This document shows, one piece after another, positions 1 through 6,187 of a DNA stretch of 7,143 nucleotides. This DNA is from an uncultured Helicobacter sp. (GTDB taxonomy: Bacteria; Campylobacterota; Campylobacteria; Campylobacterales; Helicobacteraceae). Numbering within the stretch: position 1 is the stretch's first letter; every line of letters begins with the position of its first letter. The notes beneath the pieces were generated by a model that ran no database searches, was not told where the DNA came from, and saw only the letters and a program-made list of their open reading frames with translations. The translations under genes and the position numbers were made by a program. The DNA lies in NCBI RefSeq assembly GCF_937906905.1, contig NZ_CALERY010000013.1:1-7143 (forward strand), in the 5' to 3' direction.

Positions 1-247
1 TGTTTTACTTCCGCCTACCGCTCACTCACATTTTGGGATTTTCTAGTGTTTGATTTATGGATTACTTCGCGACCGCTATCGCGCTTGCTCGCAATGACAA
101 AATTTGTGCTTTATCGCTAGAATCTACTTTGCTATCAATCCAGCTTTGTCCTAGAATCTGGCGAATATAGAAGCAAATACTACTAGAGAGCTTGAAGCTC
201 ATTGCAAAGTGTAAAACACCTAGCTAACGCGCAGGGTGGATTCTAGC
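1..247. other. Non-coding spacer downstream of thrC
   Basis: No convincing gene is seen. The only notable contents are one REP-like palindrome (61-98) and three copies of the 8-mer GATTCTAG or its complement (117-124, 151-158, 239-246). A reading frame open from base 1 to the TAG at 118-120 runs through the palindrome and reads like the usual spurious translation of such repeats. A tiny stem (GAGCT at 188-192 with AGCTC at 196-200) lies downstream of thrC but has no T-run, so I do not call a terminator. Confidence 0.7.
61..98. repeat. REP-like palindromic element, copy 1
   Basis: Nested inverted repeat. The outer arms are ATTAC (61-65) and GCAAT (91-95), with one mismatch; the inner stem is CGCGA (68-72) and TCGCG (79-83) around a 6-nt loop. 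It ends in GCTCGCAATGAC (87-98), which is identical to the end of the second copy at 6921-6955. The overall plan, ATTGC, variable stem-loop, GCAATGAC, matches the widespread intergenic palindromes of the GTCATTGCGAG type known from several bacterial phyla. It lies in non-coding DNA. Confidence 0.7.
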
Positions 248-1711
248 CTAAAGCCACTGGAGGATTGCGCTCTCTACCTCGCCTGGCTCTAGCACTTGCG
301 TGTGGATTCTGGGCTTATGAAAAAGCCCTTGAATATCCGCACCGATAGAGACTTTCACGCCGCCTTTGGCTTGGCTAGATTCCAGCATTTTGGCTATCGC
401 GCCCCTATCATCTAAGCACTCCCCAAATATCGCTTCCACTACACTTGGAGCAAATTTACTCCACTCTGCCGTAGAGCAGATAAGAGCTTTTCTCCCGTCG
501 CCTAGCTGTTTATACGCACCATACGCAAGCGCTGTGTGTGGGTCGAGGAGATAGCCCTTTTGGTAGGCGGATTTGATAAGGGATTTTGTCTGCTTATCAT
601 CACCCCACCACGCTTGGAAATGATCTCGCAAGAGAGCAAGCTCGCTAGGTGTGAGCGCATAGCGCTGGGTGGATTCTAGGGATTCTAGTAGCTCTTTTGT
701 GCGCTCATCGCCATAAAGCGCGAAAAGCACGCGCTCGACATTGGAGCTTTTTAGAATATCCATAGCAGGCGAAATGCTTTTATGCAGGGACTTATGCGAG
801 ATGTCATACACGCCACTTGTGATAAGCTCGGTTAGAATGTTGTTGGCATTGCTGGCGATGAGGATTTTCTCTATCGGTAGTCCCATGCTTTTGGCGAAAA
901 ACGCCCCAAGCGCATTGCCGAAATTCCCGCTTGGCACGCTGACATAGATCTCCTCGCCGTATTTGAGCACCTTTTGGCGCACGAGAGAGAGATAGCCCCA
1001 GATGTAGTAGATGATTTGGAATGCGATCCTGCCAAAATTCACCGAGTTTGCCGCGGAGAGTGCATAGCCTTTTTCCGCGATAGAGTCTTGGAAGCTTTGG
1101 CTAGCCAGAAGGGATTTCAGCAGGCTTTGTGCGCAATCAAAATCCCCCTTAATCCCAAGCACCTTGAGATTCTCCGCATTTGCCGTTTGCATTTGTAGTC
1201 CTTGCACCTCGCTTGTGCCGCCTTCTGGGTAGAGACAGATGACTTTGACATTTGGCTTATGGGCTAAGGCATGCAAGGTGGCTGGACCTGTATCACCACT
1301 AGTAGCTGTGAGAATGAGATAGCGCTTATCCTGTCGCAGTGCTAATGCGCTAAAAATCTCTCCAAAAGGGCAGAGCGCCATATCTTTAAACGCGCGGGTT
1401 GGTCCATGGTAGAGCTCGAGAAAAAACGCATTGTCAAACTTCGCAATAGGCGCTGGGTTTTCTGGTGTATCAAAGCGCTCATAGCTTGCTAGAGCTTTGT
1501 GTAAGATTGCAGATTCTACCTCTATGCCAAGAATTTGAAAAACATGCTCACACAGCGCCGCATAGCTAGAATCCAAAAATACAGAAAAATCAATATGCGC
1601 TAAGGCTGGAAGTGTATAGAGCCCGCGATTGCTAGCAGTAGGAGAGAGAATAGCTTGGGTAAAATCCACAGACTTAGCATGGGCGTTTCGCGTGGAGATG
1701 AAAGGTGTCAT
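248..1711 (-). CDS. thrC: Threonine synthase
   Basis: Pyridoxal-phosphate enzyme of the cytoplasm that converts O-phospho-L-homoserine to L-threonine and phosphate, the last step of threonine synthesis. Seen in the 487-aa protein: the PLP-lysine segment HGPTRAFKDMAL (Lys about residue 109), the loop TATSGDTGPAT (about 135-145), NSVNFGRIAFQIIYY (about 222-236) and the glycine-rich phosphate-binding loop SVPSGNFGNALGA (about 258-270). Length and motif order fit bacterial long-form ThrC. An in-frame ATG lies 27 bases upstream (codon 1736-1738), but I choose the inner ATG (1709-1711) because AAAGGA stands 5 nt before it, while the outer ATG has no Shine-Dalgarno sequence and would add nine residues (MPKNIQRNA) before the usual N-terminal MxPFxSTRN-like start. 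It is monocistronic here and diverges from the cadA unit. Identity is nearly certain; only the start is debatable. Confidence 0.96.
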   Translation of the reverse strand: MTPFISTRNAHAKSVDFTQAILSPTASNRGLYTLPALAHIDFSVFLDSSYAALCEHVFQILGIEVESAILHKALASYERFDTPENPAPIAKFDNAFFLELYHGPTRAFKDMALCPFGEIFSALALRQDKRYLILTATSGDTGPATLHALAHKPNVKVICLYPEGGTSEVQGLQMQTANAENLKVLGIKGDFDCAQSLLKSLLASQSFQDSIAEKGYALSAANSVNFGRIAFQIIYYIWGYLSLVRQKVLKYGEEIYVSVPSGNFGNALGAFFAKSMGLPIEKILIASNANNILTELITSGVYDISHKSLHKSISPAMDILKSSNVERVLFALYGDERTKELLESLESTQRYALTPSELALLRDHFQAWWGDDKQTKSLIKSAYQKGYLLDPHTALAYGAYKQLGDGRKALICSTAEWSKFAPSVVEAIFGECLDDRGAIAKMLESSQAKGGVKVSIGADIQGLFHKPRIHTQVLEPGEVESAILQWL

Positions 1712-1716
1712 CGCAT

Positions 1717-1722
1717 TCCTTT
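1717..1722 (-). promoter_or_regulatory. thrC ribosome binding site
   Basis: AAAGGA on the minus strand, 5 nt before the ATG at 1711. It decides between the two in-frame thrC starts, favouring the inner one. Confidence 0.65.
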
Positions 1723-1758
1723 GGATATTTTTGGGCATTATTGGCTTGATTTGGGCGC

Positions 1759-1767
1759 ATTGTAGCA
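1759..1767 (-). promoter_or_regulatory. Candidate thrC promoter (extended -10)
   Basis: On the minus strand the sequence reads TGCTACAAT, an extended -10 of the TGnTATAAT type used by the Helicobacter housekeeping sigma factor, with one mismatch. Transcription would begin near 1752, giving a leader of about 40 nt to the preferred start. No TTGACA-like -35 is visible, which is usual for this group. Confidence 0.55.
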
Positions 1768-1815
1768 GATTTCAGCTTTGATTTAATCGCTGTGTAAGCT
1801 TGTGTGCTAAGCTCG

Positions 1816-1847
1816 CGCTAGCAAACCTATAATGCAGTCAGCTAGCG
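1816..1847. repeat. Inverted repeat flanking the cadA-unit promoter
   Basis: CGCTAGC (1816-1822) and GCTAGCG (1841-1847) are perfect 7-bp complements separated by 18 nt, and the -10 box TATAAT lies between them. This spacing could be an operator bracketing the promoter, or a weak hairpin. The arms contain the self-complementary word GCTAGC and CTAG is very common in this DNA, so chance is a real alternative. Confidence 0.35.
1828..1833 (+). promoter_or_regulatory. Candidate promoter of the small gene-cadA unit
   Basis: A perfect TATAAT -10 hexamer 31 bases before the ATG at 1864. The start of transcription would be near 1840 and the leader about 24 nt. There is no clear -35 and no TG extension. 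It would drive both the small gene and cadA. Confidence 0.6.
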
Positions 1848-1852
1848 GTAGC

Positions 1853-1858
1853 AAGGAG
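1853..1858 (+). promoter_or_regulatory. Ribosome binding site of the 81-aa gene
   Basis: AAGGAG ends 5 nt before the ATG at 1864. It overlaps the in-frame GTG at 1858, so that codon cannot use it; this fixes the start at 1864. Confidence 0.8.
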
Positions 1859-1863
1859 TGATT

Positions 1864-2109
1864 ATGGCATTGTCTTATAAGCTTGTGATGTTTGGATTCC
1901 CGGCATTGTGCGAGGATATTGATGAAGTGTATGCGCGTATGCGTCAAATCCCGGTTGATCGAGCAAAAGCCGAGACCCTAGAGCAGTGCTATCTCATCGA
2001 TTTGCAAAGCGCGGATCGCTATGAGATCTCATGCAGTGATCGTGAGTTTTTTATCAAAGGCTTTGAACATGCACAGAATGCAAAAGAGCCACAAAGCACA
2101 GACAAATAG
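1864..2109 (+). CDS. Hypothetical 81-aa protein encoded just before cadA
   Basis: I do not recognise this family. The product is a small soluble-looking protein with no signal peptide or membrane segment. It starts MALSYKLVMFGFPAL, is rich in acidic residues and has three cysteines (about residues 16, 42 and 57), spaced singly and not as CxxC. The tail after about residue 70 is hydrophilic. The gene is supported by a strong AAGGAG 5 nt before the ATG, a TATAAT box upstream, and tight linkage: the stop (2107-2109) is one base from the cadA ATG. An alternative GTG start at 1858 overlaps the ribosome binding site and is rejected. The linkage suggests co-expression with the metal exporter and perhaps a metal-related accessory role, but nothing in the sequence proves that. 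Confidence 0.75.
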   Translation: MALSYKLVMFGFPALCEDIDEVYARMRQIPVDRAKAETLEQCYLIDLQSADRYEISCSDREFFIKGFEHAQNAKEPQSTDK

Positions 2110-2110
2110 C

Positions 2111-4324
2111 ATGCAGCAATATCGACTAGAGAATCTAGACTGCGCAAATTGTGCGAGCAAGCTTCAGCGCGCGCTTGAGAGCTGTGAGGGCGTGGAGCAA
2201 GTGAGCGTGGATTTCGCGCAAGAGCGCTTATCAATCAAATGCGATGATATACAAAAAGCCCAAAAGCTTATCACTACCCTAGAGCCTGATGTCCGTATCG
2301 TGCCACTCTCTGGCACACAAAGCCAGCAAAAGCAAGCAGGACAACATCAGCGCAGTAGTATTTTCACTAGAGAGCTTTTTGTGCTGCTGGGGCTTATTGC
2401 CGTATTTCTCCTAAGCCTTGTGATTGAGTCTTTGCTGCCTGCTACGGATTTAGCGCTAGATTCTAAGGCAGAATCTAGCGCGCATGTGTGGCTGCTTGCT
2501 GTCCATATCATCATCTATCTAATCGCTGCTAGAGAAGTATTTAAGCGAGCGGTGGCAAGTGCAAGGCAGAGAGAGTTTTTTGATGAAAATGTGCTTATGC
2601 TCGTGGCATCAATCGCGGCATTTCTCATCGGCGCGAGTGAGGAAGCGGTGGGGATTATGCTGTTTTTCTCCGCGGGCGAATATCTGCAAAATATCAGTGT
2701 GCGCCGGGGTAGAGAATCTCTCAATGCCCTAGCGAGCTTCACGCCAGATCTCGCCCATAAGCTACAAGATTCTAGTATAGACTCTGCGGCGCTGGATTCT
2801 GCTAGCCATGTCGATATCCCAGCAAGCCAGATTCTGCCAGGGGATTTGCTGCTTGTATTTGCGGGCGAAAGCGTGCCGGTGGATTGCGAGCTGTGCGATG
2901 AGATAGCGAGCTTTGATACTAGCGCGCTTAGTGGTGAGTCGCTCCCTGTAAGTGCGCAGATGGGGGAAGAGATTCTCGCAGGGAGCATTGCACTTGATCG
3001 TGCGATCCGCGTGCGTGCGAGGCGTCCCTATGAGCAAAGCCAAATCGCTAAGATTACCAATCTTATCCAGAGTGCCACAACCAAAAAAGCGCATACAGAA
3101 AATTTCATCACTTCCTTTGCGCGCCACTATACGCCAGTAGTCTTTGCTATCGCGCTGTTTATTGCATTTGTCCCGCCGATGTTTGCTGCTGGAGGGTTTA
3201 GTGCGAATCTCTATGAATGGGTGTATCGTGCGCTTGTGGTGCTTATGGTGAGCTGTCCTTGTGCGCTAGTGATTTCTGTGCCGCTTGGATATTTTGGCGG
3301 GATTGTCGCAAGCTCTAGGGCGCATATTTTGGTCAAAGGCTCAAACTACCTAGAAGCACTAAGCCAGCTCGATACAATCGCGTTTGATAAAACAGGCACG
3401 CTTACCAAAGGGATTTTCAAAGTTACGCAAATTGTCCCAGAACCGGGGGTTAGCGAGAAAGAGCTGCTAGGGTTTGCTGCCTGCGCGCAAAATCTCTCCA
3501 CCCACCCAATCGCCCAATCTATCAAAAACGCCTACCAAAATCTTGCACACACGCACCATATCAGTGAGTTTGAAGAGTTTTCTGGACTTGGGGTTCGCGC
3601 CGTATGTGATAGGAAAGAAATCATCGCGGGCAATGACAAAATCCTGCATAAATTTGCTATCCCTCATGGCACATGCGATATACAAGGCACGATTGTGCAT
3701 ATCAGTGTGGATAAGCGTTATTTGGGCTATCTTATCATCGCCGATGAGCTCAAGCCCGAAGCTCCAGGCGTAATAGAGTGGCTCAAAAGATCGCAAATCA
3801 CGCCTATCATGCTAAGTGGAGATGGGGAGTATCCCTGCAAGCTTGTTGGCAAGAAGCTTGGGATAGCATATCAAAGCCAGCTTCTCCCACAAGATAAAGC
3901 GCAGTATTTTGCCGCGCTTAAAGCGACAAATTTGCCAAATCATGACAAAAAAGATAGGGACGCAGAATCTAGCAGCAATACAAAAGCTAGGAAAGTAGGC
4001 TTCGTAGGCGATGGCTTAAATGACGCGCCAACCCTTGCCCTGGCAGATGTGGGGATAGCATTTGCCTCTGGGAGCGATCTCTCTTGCCAGCATGCTGATG
4101 TCATCATCTTAAACAACTCGCTAGAATCTCTCCAGCGCGCCATTATCATCGCTAAAAAAACAAAGCGTATCATTTATGAGAATATCGCCCTAGCACTTGG
4201 GATAAAAGCAGTATTCATGGTGCTGGGGATTGTGGGCGTGGCAAGTATCTGGGAGGCGGTGTTTGGCGATGTGGGCGTGGCACTGCTAGCACTTGCAAAC
4301 GCCATGCGCACTATGCGTGCATAG
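2111..4324 (+). CDS. cadA: Zinc/cadmium/cobalt-exporting P1B-type ATPase CadA
   Basis: Inner-membrane ATPase that exports divalent soft metals. In the 737-aa protein: an N-terminal metal-binding-like domain with CANC (residues 11-14); first membrane segments about 88-108 and 125-140; FFDEN (156-160); actuator loop SGES (274-277); the membrane CPC metal site (382-384); phosphorylation motif DKTGT (Asp426); nucleotide-domain HP (465-466); GDGLNDAP (633-640); and, in the last helices, Lys699 in GIKAVF and Asp720 in FGDVGV, residues typical of the Zn/Cd/Pb subgroup. The H. pylori CadA, which confers Cd, Zn and Co resistance, has the same order and near-identical motifs. I start at 2111 because translation there begins MQQYRLENLDC, matching the H. 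pylori N-terminus; in-frame ATGs at 2021 and 2069 would overlap the previous gene. No clear Shine-Dalgarno precedes 2111, so translational coupling is likely. Charged or Ser-rich loop segments sit near 116-124, 219-236 and 610-626. Confidence 0.95.
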   Translation: MQQYRLENLDCANCASKLQRALESCEGVEQVSVDFAQERLSIKCDDIQKAQKLITTLEPDVRIVPLSGTQSQQKQAGQHQRSSIFTRELFVLLGLIAVFLLSLVIESLLPATDLALDSKAESSAHVWLLAVHIIIYLIAAREVFKRAVASARQREFFDENVLMLVASIAAFLIGASEEAVGIMLFFSAGEYLQNISVRRGRESLNALASFTPDLAHKLQDSSIDSAALDSASHVDIPASQILPGDLLLVFAGESVPVDCELCDEIASFDTSALSGESLPVSAQMGEEILAGSIALDRAIRVRARRPYEQSQIAKITNLIQSATTKKAHTENFITSFARHYTPVVFAIALFIAFVPPMFAAGGFSANLYEWVYRALVVLMVSCPCALVISVPLGYFGGIVASSRAHILVKGSNYLEALSQLDTIAFDKTGTLTKGIFKVTQIVPEPGVSEKELLGFAACAQNLSTHPIAQSIKNAYQNLAHTHHISEFEEFSGLGVRAVCDRKEIIAGNDKILHKFAIPHGTCDIQGTIVHISVDKRYLGYLIIADELKPEAPGVIEWLKRSQITPIMLSGDGEYPCKLVGKKLGIAYQSQLLPQDKAQYFAALKATNLPNHDKKDRDAESSSNTKARKVGFVGDGLNDAPTLALADVGIAFASGSDLSCQHADVIILNNSLESLQRAIIIAKKTKRIIYENIALALGIKAVFMVLGIVGVASIWEAVFGDVGVALLALANAMRTMRA

Positions 4325-4386
4325 CGCGGATTCTTAGGGTGGTTTCGGGGGAGGATTCTACTACAAAGCCATGTCGCAATGAAGCC

Positions 4387-4433
4387 TGGATTCTGTGCTG
4401 GAATCCATTAGGATTGTTGTATTTGACTAATGG
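4387..4433. repeat. Two overlapping small inverted repeats between convergent cadA and msrB
   Basis: TGGATTC (4387-4393) pairs with GAATCCA (4401-4407) over a 7-nt loop. CCATTAG (4405-4411) pairs with CTAATGG (4427-4433) over a 15-nt loop and abuts the msrB stop codon. The two share bases 4405-4407, so they would compete in RNA. The place, between convergent genes, suits transcription ends, but neither is followed by a T-run, so a terminator role is only possible. Confidence 0.35.
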
Positions 4434-4802
4434 CTAGGAATCGGCTTTTGCAAAAAATAATGAGAGAGAATTCACGCAATGGCGAGTGTTTTTGGGAGTA
4501 AATCCCTCGCCCAAAAACACATGTCCCAAATGTCCGCCGCAATTTGTGCATACAATCTCTGTGCGCCTACCATCGCTATCTGGCTGTCTTGTTACTGCGC
4601 CTGCTATCTCATCATCGAAGCTCGCCCAGCCGCAGTGGCTGGGGAATTTATCTTTAGCTTCATAGAGTTTGGCGCCACACTGCCTGCAGAGATAGACTCC
4701 TGCTTCAAAATGATCTGTGTAGATTCCGCTAAATGCTGGCTCGGTAGCTTTGTCAATAATGATTGATCGCTCTTCTTGATTGAGTGGTGGCATTTTAGGC
4801 AT
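4434..4802 (-). CDS. msrB: Peptide-methionine (R)-S-oxide reductase MsrB
   Basis: Repairs oxidised methionine by reducing the R-sulfoxide form, using thioredoxin-type electrons, in the cytoplasm. The 122-aa protein is one complete SelR domain: zinc-binding CRQC (39-42) and CTNC (85-88), the substrate-site segment CGWASF (57-62), GGHLGHVF (89-96), and the catalytic cysteine in RHCVNS (Cys109). I start at the ATG at 4802, which has AAGGA 6 nt upstream. An in-frame ATG at 4847 would add 15 residues but lies upstream of the likely -10 box (4839-4844), so it would not be transcribed. H. pylori carries MsrB fused to MsrA; here MsrB is free-standing and no msrA is visible in the window. It diverges from arsB and shares a palindromic intergenic site with it. 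Confidence 0.95.
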   Translation of the reverse strand: MPKMPPLNQEERSIIIDKATEPAFSGIYTDHFEAGVYLCRQCGAKLYEAKDKFPSHCGWASFDDEIAGAVTRQPDSDGRRTEIVCTNCGGHLGHVFLGEGFTPKNTRHCVNSLSLFFAKADS

Positions 4803-4808
4803 TGTGTG

Positions 4809-4813
4809 TCCTT
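4809..4813 (-). promoter_or_regulatory. msrB ribosome binding site
   Basis: AAGGA on the minus strand, 6 nt before the ATG at 4802. It supports this start over the upstream in-frame ATG at 4847, which has no comparable site. Confidence 0.65.
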
Positions 4814-4838
4814 GTGGTAGATATGGGCTAGAGCAAGA

Positions 4839-4844
4839 ATTATA
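4839..4844 (-). promoter_or_regulatory. Candidate msrB promoter -10
   Basis: Perfect TATAAT on the minus strand. Transcription would begin near 4832, giving about 30 nt of leader before the ATG at 4802. A -35 element at normal spacing would fall near 4862-4867, inside the palindrome at 4853-4878, so a protein bound there could block or assist this promoter. Confidence 0.6.
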
Positions 4845-4852
4845 CATTATTC

Positions 4853-4878
4853 ATGTGCAATAAGCTAGTATTGCACAT
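4853..4878. promoter_or_regulatory. Perfect palindrome between msrB and arsB, probable operator
   Basis: ATGTGCAATA (4853-4862), a 6-nt spacer AGCTAG, then TATTGCACAT (4869-4878): ten perfectly paired bases on each side. The size and symmetry fit a site for a dimeric winged-helix repressor such as ArsR/SmtB proteins, whose operators are AT-rich inverted repeats with a short centre. It lies 22 nt before the arsB ATG, covers a possible arsB -10 (TAGTAT, 4866-4871), and covers the expected -35 position of msrB. No regulator gene is in the window, so the bound protein is unknown. It has no T-run and sits at the 5' ends of both genes, so a terminator is unlikely. Confidence 0.6.
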
Positions 4879-4899
4879 CGAGTATTAGGGCGGTAATCT

Positions 4900-6177
4900 A
4901 TGGTGCTATGGGTGTTTGTGGTGATGATGGTGTGTCTATATTGGCGACCTTTTGGGTTGCCTTTGTGGGTGTATAGCACTCTTGGGGCTTTGGCGTGTGT
5001 GGCAATCTCCGCGCTAGATTCTAGCGATATTATGCGCGTGTGGGCTATGGTGTGGGATAGCACGCTGACACTTGTGGGGCTCATTATGCTAGCTGTTATG
5101 CTAGAAAAACTGCTGTTTTTTGAATATGTAGCGATGCTCTGTATCCGCGCGCTAGGGGCTAAGGGGAGTTATGGCTATGTTGTGCCTCGCGCTAGATTCT
5201 ATGTGTTTCTCGTGCTTTTTGGCGGGGCTTTGGGGGCGGTGTTTGCCAATGATGGGGCGATTTTGATCCTAACGCCATTTGTCCTAGCACTTTTTAAAGC
5301 GCGCAAAGAGAGTGGGCATAAGGGCGGGGCTTTCACACCGCTTGTGGTGTGCTTGCTGGCTGTGTGCTTTGTGAGTGATTTTGCTTCAAATACCTTTGTG
5401 ATCTCAAATCTTACCAATATCATCACCGCGCAGTTTTTCTCCATTGATAGCAGAGACTTCACAAGGGCAATGCTCCTACCACAAGCAAGTATCCTGCTAG
5501 CGTGCTTGGGGCTTTATGTGCTTGTGCGCCGATATTTGCCGCCGATTTTGCGCTTTTATGACTATGGAGAGAGAGTCCTAATGACAAATGGGGGCTTTCT
5601 AGTGTGCCTTGGGGTTTTGGGAGTGCTGCTACTTGGCGTGCTGCAAGGTAGGAGCTTTGGCGTGCCTTTGTGCGCGGTGGTAGCGGTGTGTGCGGGGGCA
5701 TTGCTTCTATATGGCAGGCTTAGGATTCTACCTTGTCTTAAGGGCGCGCCCTTTGGGATTGTGGCATTTTCTCTGGGGCTTTTTATCGTGGTCTTTAGCG
5801 TGCAAAAAGCCTACCCCTTGCAAGATCTACTCTCTAGCGTGCCTTTGGGGATCTTTAGCGTGGGGCTAGGAAGCTCACTAGGCTCAAGTATTATCAATAA
5901 TCTACCTATGGTTATGCTTGGCAATCTTGCTTTAAGCGACTTTGTGGGGCTAGATTCTAGCTCTAGGGAGCTGCTAATGTATGCGCATTTACTAGGCTGC
6001 AATGTCGGCTCAAAGCTCACGCCTATTGGCTCGCTGGCGACTTTGCTCTGGCTTGCTAGTCTTAAGCGATATGACATTTATATTAGCTTTTGGCAGTATA
6101 TGCTAGTGGCAATGCTTGTTGTGCCGCTTATGCTGTGTGTGGGGCTTTTGGGGCTTTATCTTTACACACTGCTATAA
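4900..6177 (+). CDS. arsB: ArsB-family arsenite efflux permease
   Basis: Polytopic inner-membrane transporter expected to expel arsenite (and antimonite) using the proton motive force. The 425-aa product is close to the 429 aa of E. coli ArsB and hydrophobic throughout, with about 10-12 membrane segments. Family landmarks in order: WRPFGL near the N-terminus (15-20), FANDGAILILTPF (115-127), DFASNTFVISNLTN (160-173), KGAPFGIVAFSLGLF (281-295), SSIINNLP (329-336) and LGCNVGSKLTPIGSLATLLWL in two parts (365-373, 374-385). These align with the matching ArsB stretches. ATG at 4900 is preceded by a moderate AGGG about 9 nt upstream. A perfect palindrome covers its promoter region. No arsR or arsC is nearby. 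Ten bases after its stop begins a ruined MFS permease, formerly a second gene of the unit. Substrate specificity is inferred from the family. Confidence 0.88.
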   Translation: MVLWVFVVMMVCLYWRPFGLPLWVYSTLGALACVAISALDSSDIMRVWAMVWDSTLTLVGLIMLAVMLEKLLFFEYVAMLCIRALGAKGSYGYVVPRARFYVFLVLFGGALGAVFANDGAILILTPFVLALFKARKESGHKGGAFTPLVVCLLAVCFVSDFASNTFVISNLTNIITAQFFSIDSRDFTRAMLLPQASILLACLGLYVLVRRYLPPILRFYDYGERVLMTNGGFLVCLGVLGVLLLGVLQGRSFGVPLCAVVAVCAGALLLYGRLRILPCLKGAPFGIVAFSLGLFIVVFSVQKAYPLQDLLSSVPLGIFSVGLGSSLGSSIINNLPMVMLGNLALSDFVGLDSSSRELLMYAHLLGCNVGSKLTPIGSLATLLWLASLKRYDIYISFWQYMLVAMLVVPLMLCVGLLGLYLYTLL

Positions 6178-6187
6178 GGGGGGAAAT

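Noticed and set aside
1..120. Frame open from the left edge to TAG at 118-120 on the plus strand
   Set aside because: It runs through the REP-like palindrome and ends in the LLAMTK-type peptide typical of spurious translations of this repeat; no domain or codon support.
188..200. Terminator hairpin downstream of thrC
   Set aside because: Stem of only 5 bp with a 3-nt loop and no following T-run in the thrC direction.
1712..1738. Longer thrC start at the ATG at 1738
   Set aside because: No Shine-Dalgarno sequence before it, while the inner ATG at 1711 has AAAGGA 5 nt upstream; the extra nine residues do not resemble the family N-terminus.
2021..2110. Longer cadA starts at 2021 or 2069 inside the upstream gene
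   Set aside because: The CadA family N-terminus begins exactly at 2111, and the extension reads as an out-of-frame shadow of the small gene.
2515..3127. Long minus-strand frames opposite cadA
   Set aside because: They lie wholly antisense to strongly conserved P-type ATPase domains and translate to Ser/Ala/Arg-rich shadows without domain features.
4373..4383. Third REP-like copy (GTCGCAATGAA)
   Set aside because: Only the short tail word matches; no outer arm or inner stem pairs nearby.
4803..4847. Longer msrB start at 4847
   Set aside because: It lies upstream of the probable TATAAT box at 4839-4844 and lacks a ribosome site; the ATG at 4802 has AAGGA at good spacing.
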